Source: Collinsella aerofaciens (GTDB lineage Bacteria > Actinomycetota > Coriobacteriia > Coriobacteriales > Coriobacteriaceae). Taken from it: DNA of 6,841 bases. The stretch is from positions 1-6,841 of the forward strand of contig RPYR01000146.1 in the NCBI GenBank assembly GCA_008671285.1, read 5' to 3'. The notes under the pieces are model-generated. The model had not been told where the DNA came from. It worked only from the letters and a program-made list of their open reading frames with translations, and ran no database searches. Below are positions 1 to 5,473 of the stretch, piece after piece (positions within the stretch are counted from its first letter, which is position 1; every line of letters begins with the position of its first letter). Made by a program: the position numbers and the translations under genes.

Positions 1-269
1 TCGGCAACGACAAAGACCTCGATAAGCTCGGACGGATAGTCCTGGTCCTTGATGGAGCGTACGAGATTGGCAATTACGGCTTCCTCGTTATGCGCCGCGA
101 TAAAAAAGGCATAGCGATGGAGTTTTTTGGCCTTGGGAGGCGCGACCTCGCCACGAAGAGCGCCAATGACAAAGAAGACCACCTGGTACAGAAAGCAGAC
201 CGGGAGCAGCGTGACGACAATCTGGTTGAAGATCACGATGGGTGTGTTGGTTTGTAAAAAGGCGAGCAT
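1..269 (-). CDS. Family 2 glycosyltransferase, N-terminal part (truncated by window edge)
   Basis: Only the first 89 codons lie in the window; the gene runs off the left edge. Residues about 9-38 form a hydrophobic segment, read as one transmembrane helix. A short basic linker follows, and from residue 53 comes the start of a GT-A glycosyltransferase domain: YAFFIAAHNEEAVI, then QDYP and EVFVVA. The HNEE stretch and the beta strand ending before the expected Asp are typical of the nucleotide-sugar-binding half of GT2 enzymes. Family members with this membrane-anchored layout make polysaccharides or glycolipids at the inner face of the membrane; donor and product cannot be told from this fragment. 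The ATG (269-267) has GGGAG five bases upstream, which decides the start. It lies 82 bases downstream of the RluA-type gene on the same strand. The family call is fairly sure; the substrate is unknown. Confidence 0.82.
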   Translation of the reverse strand, partial: MLAFLQTNTPIVIFNQIVVTLLPVCFLYQVVFFVIGALRGEVAPPKAKKLHRYAFFIAAHNEEAVIANLVRSIKDQDYPSELIEVFVVA

Positions 270-306
270 GCAGGCTCCCAGCAACGTGTAACGTAAACAA
301 TCGTAT

Positions 307-333
307 ATCTTACCGCAGGCTTACCGAGTTCAA
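307..333 (-). promoter_or_regulatory. Possible promoter of the glycosyltransferase gene
   Basis: Reading the minus strand, TTGAAC (333-328) and TAAGAT (312-307) resemble -35 and -10 boxes, but the spacer is only 15 bases. No hairpin terminator is visible between the preceding stop codon and this point, so read-through from the upstream pair is equally possible. This is a weak, pattern-only call. Confidence 0.25.
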
Positions 334-351
334 GAAACCACCTAATACTGG

Positions 352-1365
352 CTAGGCTTCGAGAAGACCGAGCTGCGGAACGATTTCATCTCCAACGGCC
401 GTGCGACCGAGCGAGCGCGGAGCCAGATCGTCGAGAACCGCAGCGAGATCCCACGGCAACTCGTCACGGCACTCAATGCGCTTCCCCGTTACGGGATGAT
501 CGAACGCAACGCGCCAAGAATGCAGGAACTGCCTGGTCAGGCCCTGATCGGCACGCGCATCGCACTTGCCGTAGAGCGGATCGCCCACGCAGGCGTGGTT
601 GATATGGCGCATATGCACGCGAATCTGATGTGTGCGGCCCGTAAACAGGTGGCACTCAACGAGCGTATAGCCGTCGTCAAAACGCGTGGAATCAAAGCGC
701 TCGAGGACCTTAAAGGTCGTAATGGCCTGACGGGCAAAGGGGTCATCCGAAACCGCCATCTTCACGCGGTCGCGCGTGGAACGGGCAATACCGGTGTTGA
801 TAGTGCCCTCGTCCATGGCGATGTGACCGTGAACGAGCGTGATATAGCGACGGTCGAGCGTGCGCGTGCGGATGAGATTTTGAAGCGCGCGCTGGGTGTC
901 GTCGTCTTTTGCCGCGAGCATAAGGCCCGAGGTATCGCGATCCAGGCGATGCACGATGCCGGGGCGGTCCTCACCCTGCACAGTACCAAGATGATCGATG
1001 CCGCAGTGGTAGACCAGAGCGTTCGCAAGGGTGCCGCTCTCGTGGCCATGGGCGGGATGGCACACCAGGCCCCGCTGCTTGGAGAGCACGATAAGGTAGT
1101 CGTCCTCGTAGCGGATATCGAGGGGAATGGCCTCGGGAATCACGTCGGTCGGGTCGTGCGGCTCGGGCAAGTCGACCGAGATGCGATCGCCGGCGCGTAC
1201 GGCGTACTTTTTAGAGAGACAAGTCTCACCGTTGACGGCAACGGCGCCTCCCTCGATCAGATGCGCGCAGGCAGAGCGCGTGGGACAGCCATCGTTGGCG
1301 CCCAAATAGGCGTCAAGACGCTGACCAGCGGAATCGTCGGCAACAAGAATATGGATGTCGGCCAT
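352..1365 (-). CDS. RluA-family (RluD-like) 23S rRNA pseudouridine synthase
   Basis: The 337-residue product converts specific uridines in RNA to pseudouridine. Residues about 14-65 form an S4 RNA-binding domain (GQRLDAYL, then VAVNG and a basic segment). The catalytic domain follows from about residue 85. It carries the signature HRLDRDTSG at residues 139-147, in which Asp142 is the expected nucleophile, and the conserved TGRTHQIRVHM at 242-252. An S4 domain plus this catalytic core and this length fit the RluC/RluD branch, whose known substrates are 23S rRNA uridines; which site is modified here cannot be read from the sequence. The ATG (1365-1363) shares one base with the lspA stop codon (TAATG), so translation is probably coupled to lspA. 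The lspA-rluA-type order is common in Gram-positive bacteria. The family is certain; the exact paralogue name is not, so no symbol is given. Confidence 0.95.
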   Translation of the reverse strand: MADIHILVADDSAGQRLDAYLGANDGCPTRSACAHLIEGGAVAVNGETCLSKKYAVRAGDRISVDLPEPHDPTDVIPEAIPLDIRYEDDYLIVLSKQRGLVCHPAHGHESGTLANALVYHCGIDHLGTVQGEDRPGIVHRLDRDTSGLMLAAKDDDTQRALQNLIRTRTLDRRYITLVHGHIAMDEGTINTGIARSTRDRVKMAVSDDPFARQAITTFKVLERFDSTRFDDGYTLVECHLFTGRTHQIRVHMRHINHACVGDPLYGKCDARADQGLTRQFLHSWRVAFDHPVTGKRIECRDELPWDLAAVLDDLAPRSLGRTAVGDEIVPQLGLLEA

Positions 1366-1964
1366 TAACGCTCATTCCTTTCGCGAATCTTGCGGGCACG
1401 CTCCCCACGCTGCTTGGCTTTGCGCTTAGCGCGGGCCTCATCACGGGCATTGAGCTCGGCAGTCGCATCAACCTCGCGGGCCGCGGGACTCAAGAACATG
1501 TAGCCGAAGAGGGCGAGCACAACGCCCACGGTAATGCCGATATCGGCCACATTGAAGACGGGAAAGTCGATGAAGGTGGTGGCAATAAAATCGGTCACGA
1601 AGCCAAAGGCCAGACGGTCGATCGCGTTGCCAATGGCGCCGCCCGCGACCATAGCCATGCCCACAACCTCCAAGCGAGCAAGCTGGGGCGCGCGAAGCAA
1701 GTACACGGCAATGGCGACAATGACCGCAAGCGCCAGCAAAGCAAACGCAACGCCATGCCCCTCGCCCATGCTAAAGGCAGCACCGATATTGCGGACAAAC
1801 AGGAAGTCGATCACACCGGGGATAACAGTCACATGCAAAGCGTCGCCCACGGCACGAACCGCAAGCTTGGTCAGCTGATCAAAAAGCAGCACAACCAGCA
1901 CCACCCCACCAGCAACACCTAACCGCCAGCGCAAAGGCGGCGTCATATCCCCAGCACGACCCAA
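1365..1964 (-). CDS. lspA: Lipoprotein signal peptidase (signal peptidase II)
   Basis: This 199-residue integral membrane aspartyl protease removes signal peptides from diacylglyceryl-modified prolipoproteins. Four hydrophobic segments are visible: roughly residues 14-29, 71-90, 97-112 and 140-158. The family motifs are present: FDQLTK at 28-33, VRNIGAAFS at 57-65, GNAIDR at 112-117 (catalytic Asp116) and FNVADIGI at 137-144 (catalytic Asp141). After residue 160 comes a tail of about 40 residues very rich in Lys, Arg and Glu, longer than the usual ending of this family (about 150-170 residues in total). The start chosen is TTG (1964-1962), with AGGGG six bases upstream. The ATG six codons later (1946-1944) has its G-run only two bases away, too close for ribosome binding. 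The gene precedes the pseudouridine synthase and overlaps it by one base. Confidence 0.96.
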   Translation of the reverse strand: MGRAGDMTPPLRWRLGVAGGVVLVVLLFDQLTKLAVRAVGDALHVTVIPGVIDFLFVRNIGAAFSMGEGHGVAFALLALAVIVAIAVYLLRAPQLARLEVVGMAMVAGGAIGNAIDRLAFGFVTDFIATTFIDFPVFNVADIGITVGVVLALFGYMFLSPAAREVDATAELNARDEARAKRKAKQRGERARKIRERNER

Positions 1965-2016
1965 AGAAATCCCCTACCCTCAAGATCATCGAATTACGTT
2001 TAATACAAAGAACTAT

Positions 2017-2022
2017 CTTATA
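2017..2022 (-). promoter_or_regulatory. Possible -10 box of an lspA promoter
   Basis: The stretch between the ileS terminator and lspA (about 1965-2076) is markedly AT-richer than its surroundings. On the minus strand it contains TATAAG (2022-2017), five of six matches to a -10 box, about 53 bases before the lspA start. No convincing -35 box lies 16-18 bases upstream. A promoter is expected here because a terminator hairpin separates lspA from ileS. Confidence 0.3.
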
Positions 2023-2076
2023 TTGCCATACGCAGAACGCACGACATATCCACCAACGCAAGCGAAATAACCAGCT

Positions 2077-2115
2077 AAAAACGAAAGCGACATTCCGAAT
2101 AACGGAATGTCGCTT
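2077..2115 (-). terminator. Intrinsic terminator downstream of ileS
   Basis: A perfect 13-bp inverted repeat (2085-2097 with 2103-2115) encloses a 5-base loop. On the minus strand the 3' arm ends in CTT and is followed by T, CG and then TTTTT (2081-2077). That is the arrangement of a Rho-independent terminator for transcription leaving ileS. The T-run is interrupted by CG, so efficiency may be incomplete and some read-through into lspA is possible. Confidence 0.7.
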
Positions 2116-2133
2116 GGACGTGACAAAAGTTGA

Positions 2134-2180
2134 CGTTGGGGACGTTCTTGTTTGACAGTCGTTTAAGAACGTCCCCAACG
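2134..2180. repeat. Large inverted repeat immediately after ileS
   Basis: Arms of 16 bp (2134-2149 and 2165-2180) are perfect complements around a 15-base loop. The arm motif is GTTGGGGACGTTCTT with an extra C at the 5' end. The repeat begins one base after the ileS stop codon. No T-run follows either arm directly, so it is not a standard terminator by itself, although it could protect the ileS mRNA 3' end. Its perfect long arms and position directly outside a coding region resemble REP- or MITE-like dispersed intergenic repeats; no second copy lies in this window. Confidence 0.75.
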
Positions 2181-2181
2181 G

Positions 2182-4986
2182 TTAGTTCAGCGCATCAGCG
2201 CAGCGTTTGCAGATGTGAGCGTGGCCGTTGTACTCGCCGACGGTGGTGCGGTAGTTCCAGCAACGGTCGCAGCACTCGCCCTCGGCTGCCTCGATAGCAA
2301 CGGAGAGCTCCTCGCCCTGGGTCAGCTCAACATCGGAGACGATGTAGAACTCGGCCAGATCGACGGCCTTATCACCGGTCAGCAGCGCGTACATCTCGGC
2401 GGGAACGACCGCCTTGACGCGGACCTGCTGGCTCTTGGTGAAGGTGCCGGCAGAACGGGCATCCTCAAGGGCCTTGGTCACGGCGCTACGGAGCTCAAGA
2501 GAAGCCTCGAGCACGCCCTCAAACTCGTTGGCCTCATCGACCGTGATGGGCGACTTGTACCAATCGAGCAGCGCGGCGTACTTCTGGTGATCGACGCAGC
2601 CGGCGGGCGCATATGCCATGGCCTCGTCGACGGTGTAGGACAGGATCGGCTGCAGGTCGCGCATGAGCATCGAGAAGAGCTCGGCCAGCACGGTCTGGGC
2701 GCTGCGGCGCTCGAGCGAGCCGGGCTTATCGCAGTACAGACGGTCCTTCAGGGCGTCGAGGTACACGTTGGAAAGCTCGGTAACCACGAAGTCATAAAGC
2801 GCACGGTAAGCGCGCGGGAAATCGTAGCAAGAGTAAGCGTCGTCGACCTCGGCCTGAACCTGGGTCAGACGGGCAACCATGAGCTTGTCGAGCGGCAGCA
2901 GGTCGGCAAAGGCGACACCGTCGGTCTCAGGCTCAAACTGGCCCTCGAGCTCGGAAAGCAGGAAGCGCAGCGTGTTGCGGAAGCGACGGTAGGCATCGGA
3001 CGTACGAGCAAGGATCTCGTGGTCGATGGAAACGTCGGAGCTGGTATCGACGGATGCAACCCACAGACGGATGATATCGGCGCCCATCTCGTCGCAGACC
3101 TTGTTGGGGTCGATGACGTTGCCGAGCGACTTGGACATCTTGCGGCCCTGGCCATCGAGTGTGAAGCCCTGAGAGACGACCGCCTTGTACGGAGCATGGC
3201 CGTTGGCACCCACCGAGGTGAGCAGCGAGCTCTGGAACCAACCGCGGTGCTGGTCGGATCCCTCGAGATACACGTCCGCCGGGTACTCAAGCTCGGGGCG
3301 ATACTCGCAGACGGCCTTCCAGGAAACGCCGGAGTCCCACCACACATCGAGGATGTCCTTATCGGCCTTGAGGTGATGGCCGCCGCACTTGGGGCAGACG
3401 CAAGCCTCGCCCAGGTAGCTCTCGGGAGCGTCAGTAAACCAGGCGTCGGAGCCCTTCTCGTGGAAGAGCTTGATGACGGCGTCGAGCGTGGCGTCGTTCA
3501 TGACCTTCTCGCCGCAGTCGGCGCAGGTGTAGCTGGGGATAGGCACGCCCCAGTTGCGCTGGCGGCTGATGCACCAGTCGGGACGCTGCTCGACCATGGC
3601 GCCAATGCGGTTGGCGGCATGGGCCGGATACCACTTGACGTTCTCGCGGACCTCCTTGCCAGCCTGCTCACGCAAACCGGTCTTGTCCATCGAGACAAAC
3701 CACTGGTCGGTAGCACGGAAGAGCACCGGGTGCTTGCAGCGCCAGCAGTGCGGATAGCTGTGCGTGATCTTCTTCTCGAGGATCAGGGTGCCGCGCTCGC
3801 GCAGGAACTCGATGATATGCGGGTTGGCCTCGTCGGTATCCATGCCGCTGAAGGGGCCGCCGGTACCAAACTCCTCGCCGGTGTAGAACTTGCCGTCGTC
3901 ATCAACCGGCATGCAGATGTCGGTGATGCCTTCCTTGAGGCAGGCGAAGTAGTCGTCGACGCCGTGGCCGGGCGAGTTGTGGACGATACCGGTACCGTCA
4001 TCGACACCGACGTAGTCGGCCAGGAGCGCCACGCCCTCAACACCGTCAAAGATCGGCTGCTTGTAGTGGATGTGGTGGAAGGTCTCGGCGGGAACCACAT
4101 AGGGCTTACCGTCGACCACAACCGGGGTGTACTCCCAGCCAAACTCCTCGCAGCACTTGGGAGCCAGGTCCTCGAGCATGACCTCGGCGCGGCCGTCGTG
4201 CTCAACGGCGACGTAGGCGGCGCCGGGCTTGAGAGAAACGGCCTGGTCGGAGGGGATGGTCCACGGCGTGGTCGTCCAGATGATAAAGTCAACCGGGCCG
4301 TCGAAGTTCTCGAGGCCGGCGGGCTTGGAGGTCATCTCAAAGCGCACGAAGATGGACGGGCTCGTCTCGTCGGAGTACTCAATCTCGGCCTCAGCAAGTG
4401 CGGTATGGCAGTGCTTGCACCAGTGGACGGGCTTGTGGCCGCGATAGATCATGCCCTTGTCGAACATGGCCTTGAAAACCTCGATGTCGGCGGCGTCATG
4501 CTGGTGATAGAGCGTCAGATAGGGGTTGTCCCAATCGCCGAGCACGCCCAGGCGACGGAAGCCAGCCTTCTGCAGCTCGATGTTCTCGACAGCGAACTTG
4601 TTGCAAAGCTCGCGGATCTTAGCCGTGGAGGTCTGGTTGAACTTCTCGGTGCCGAGCTTCTCCTCGACCTTATGCTCGATCGGCTGGCCATGGCAGTCCC
4701 AACCGGGGACATAGGGAACCTCATAGCCCTGCATCATCCAGTAACGGTTGATCATGTCCTTGGAGATCTTGTTCATGGCGTGGCCGATGTGGATCGGGCC
4801 GTTGGCGTACGGAGGGCCGTCGTGCAGCACGAACTTCTTGTGACCCTCGTTCTTCTTCAGAACCTGCTCGTAGACCTTGTTGTCCTGCCAGTCCTTGAGT
4901 CGCTTGGGCTCGGACTTGGAAAGACCGGCACGCATGGGAAAACCGGTCTTGGGCAGATTCATCGTCTGCTTGTACTCGTTTGCCAC
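2182..4986 (-). CDS. ileS: Isoleucyl-tRNA synthetase (class Ia, bacterial IleS1 type)
   Basis: The 934-residue cytoplasmic enzyme charges tRNA-Ile with isoleucine and edits mischarged valine. Counting from the GTG start, PPYANG is at 58-63, HIGH at 66-69, GWDCHGQPIE at about 95-104, WTTTPWT of the editing domain at 237-243, and HNSPGHGVDDYF of the editing pocket at 336-347. RPDWCISRQRNWGVP lies at about 468-482 and KMSKS at 616-620. The C-terminal zinc finger uses Cys906, Cys909, Cys926 and Cys929. A second four-Cys set (488, 491, 531, 534) sits in an insertion after WGVP. Length and motifs match the E. coli-like IleS1 form rather than the mupirocin-resistant IleS2 form. The start is GTG at 4986-4984, with AAAGGGG four bases upstream. 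Reading further upstream in frame would enter the leader terminator. Two small overlapping hairpins (5006-5019 and 5016-5026) lie between that terminator and the ribosome site. Expression is predicted to be controlled by the T-box leader. Confidence 0.98.
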   Translation of the reverse strand: MANEYKQTMNLPKTGFPMRAGLSKSEPKRLKDWQDNKVYEQVLKKNEGHKKFVLHDGPPYANGPIHIGHAMNKISKDMINRYWMMQGYEVPYVPGWDCHGQPIEHKVEEKLGTEKFNQTSTAKIRELCNKFAVENIELQKAGFRRLGVLGDWDNPYLTLYHQHDAADIEVFKAMFDKGMIYRGHKPVHWCKHCHTALAEAEIEYSDETSPSIFVRFEMTSKPAGLENFDGPVDFIIWTTTPWTIPSDQAVSLKPGAAYVAVEHDGRAEVMLEDLAPKCCEEFGWEYTPVVVDGKPYVVPAETFHHIHYKQPIFDGVEGVALLADYVGVDDGTGIVHNSPGHGVDDYFACLKEGITDICMPVDDDGKFYTGEEFGTGGPFSGMDTDEANPHIIEFLRERGTLILEKKITHSYPHCWRCKHPVLFRATDQWFVSMDKTGLREQAGKEVRENVKWYPAHAANRIGAMVEQRPDWCISRQRNWGVPIPSYTCADCGEKVMNDATLDAVIKLFHEKGSDAWFTDAPESYLGEACVCPKCGGHHLKADKDILDVWWDSGVSWKAVCEYRPELEYPADVYLEGSDQHRGWFQSSLLTSVGANGHAPYKAVVSQGFTLDGQGRKMSKSLGNVIDPNKVCDEMGADIIRLWVASVDTSSDVSIDHEILARTSDAYRRFRNTLRFLLSELEGQFEPETDGVAFADLLPLDKLMVARLTQVQAEVDDAYSCYDFPRAYRALYDFVVTELSNVYLDALKDRLYCDKPGSLERRSAQTVLAELFSMLMRDLQPILSYTVDEAMAYAPAGCVDHQKYAALLDWYKSPITVDEANEFEGVLEASLELRSAVTKALEDARSAGTFTKSQQVRVKAVVPAEMYALLTGDKAVDLAEFYIVSDVELTQGEELSVAIEAAEGECCDRCWNYRTTVGEYNGHAHICKRCADALN

Positions 4987-5029
4987 GGTACCCCTTTCAT
5001 GTCGTGGGCGCGCACGCCCGTTGGGCACC

Positions 5030-5067
5030 AAAAAAGCGCCCGTCCCTACAAGCTGGGACGAAGCGCC
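5030..5067 (-). terminator. T-box regulatory terminator upstream of ileS
   Basis: On the minus strand, GCGC-UU-CGUCCC (5066-5055) pairs with GGGACG-G-GCGC (5046-5036) and is followed by six T (5035-5030). Its 5' arm reuses the CUUCGUCCC bases that form the 3' side of the antiterminator. Binding of uncharged tRNA-Ile should therefore prevent this hairpin and let transcription enter ileS. Confidence 0.9.
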
Positions 5068-5335
5068 ACAAAAACGGGCTGTATGCCCGCAAAAGCTCTT
5101 CGTTTAACCACCCAGCTTAGATGCCCTCGCCCGCGTATTCGCGCGCTCGCATCCGTTACTCGGCTGGCCTGTATCGACGACCATCTCGGCGATATCTACT
5201 AAGACGTGCCTGCGCGGCACGTCCGTTGGGACCGCAGCTCCGGGGTGATTTTCATCGGTCGCATGCACGGGTTCTCAGCGCTCCCCGCTCTCTGTGGCAT
5301 GCGGACGGCCGACTACTCGTCCCCATCAACGCTTA
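5030..5335 (-). promoter_or_regulatory. T-box riboswitch, isoleucine-specific (AUC specifier)
   Basis: This leader RNA senses uncharged tRNA-Ile and controls read-through into ileS. On the minus strand, stem I has a lower GGGG/CCCC helix (5324-5321 with 5245-5242) and a specifier loop with AGUA (5317-5314) opposite GAAAAUCA. The AUC codon is at 5249-5247 and is followed by a K-turn GGAGC (5241-5237). Above are a 7-bp helix (5303-5297 with 5266-5260), AGAGAG (5293-5288) and an apical GCUG-containing loop (5283-5272). Stem II has AGUA (5200-5197) and an 8-bp hairpin (5203-5223); a stem III lies at 5120-5153. The antiterminator is complete: helix A1 AAGCUGGG/CCCAGCUU (5118-5111 with 5057-5050), the 7-base bulge UGGUUAA (5110-5104) whose UGGU matches the tRNA ACCA end, and helix A2 ACGAAG/CUUCGU (5103-5098 with 5063-5058). 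It is mutually exclusive with the terminator. The pairings were worked out by hand, not folded. Confidence 0.95.
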
Positions 5336-5343
5336 TGCGGAGT

Positions 5344-5372
5344 ATGCTAGCACGTTCCGCGCCGGCGAAAAA
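5344..5372 (-). promoter_or_regulatory. Probable promoter of the ileS T-box transcript
   Basis: On the minus strand TAGCAT (5349-5344) is preceded by TGC, giving an extended -10 element. TTTTTC (5372-5367), a poor -35 box, lies 17 bases further upstream. The predicted transcription start near 5337 falls just before the first stem I bases, which supports the placement. The match to consensus is modest. Confidence 0.4.
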
Positions 5373-5411
5373 CCCTCAACACTGGTTTCATACGTAAGAA
5401 ATTTCTCGTGG

Positions 5412-5470
5412 TCGTTAGCCTTCTCTAGGAGCAAAATACCTGAAAGCACTTTAACTAACGAAAGAAGGCT
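5412..5470 (+). other. Competing inverted repeats in the dehydrogenase leader
   Basis: TCGTTAG (5412-5418) is complementary to CTAACGA (5455-5461). AGCCTTCT (5417-5424) is complementary to AGAAGGCT (5463-5470), which contains the Shine-Dalgarno bases AAGG just before the ATG at 5474. The two left arms share two bases and the right arms lie side by side, so the hairpins could exclude each other, one of them masking the ribosome site. The rest of 5338-5473 shows no gene and no clear plus-strand promoter. The pairing is exact, but any function is speculative. Confidence 0.35.
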
Positions 5471-5473
5471 GCC

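Noticed and set aside
88..300. A 70-codon minus-strand open frame at the left edge
   Set aside because: It is out of frame with the glycosyltransferase, whose HNEE-containing frame has a proper ribosome site and family motifs.
496..1368. A 290-codon open frame opposite the RluA-family gene
   Set aside because: It has the same codon-register relation, explained by missing TTA/CTA/TCA codons; the opposite strand has the clear HRLDRDTSG gene.
1879..2178. A 99-codon minus-strand open frame between ileS and lspA
   Set aside because: It starts inside the inverted repeat, runs through the terminator and overlaps lspA in another frame, with no recognisable domain.
4987..5031. An upstream in-frame start for ileS at 5031
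   Set aside because: That TTG lies in the T-run of the leader terminator, and the extra 15 residues are not IleRS-like. The GTG at 4986 has AAAGGGG at good spacing.
5191..5193. A second AUC triplet in the leader (GAUAUCGCC) as the T-box specifier
   Set aside because: It follows AGUA on the 3' side of stem II. The AUC at 5249-5247 sits in the GAAA-AUC-A specifier-loop context opposite AGUA, directly before the K-turn.
2215..5202. A 995-codon open frame on the plus strand opposite ileS
   Set aside because: It is exactly in codon register with ileS, where an antisense stop appears only if ileS uses TTA, CTA or TCA. The open frame therefore only shows that ileS avoids these codons in a GC-rich genome. 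The translation is low-complexity Val/Leu/Gly/Asp-rich with no domain, while ileS carries all its motifs.
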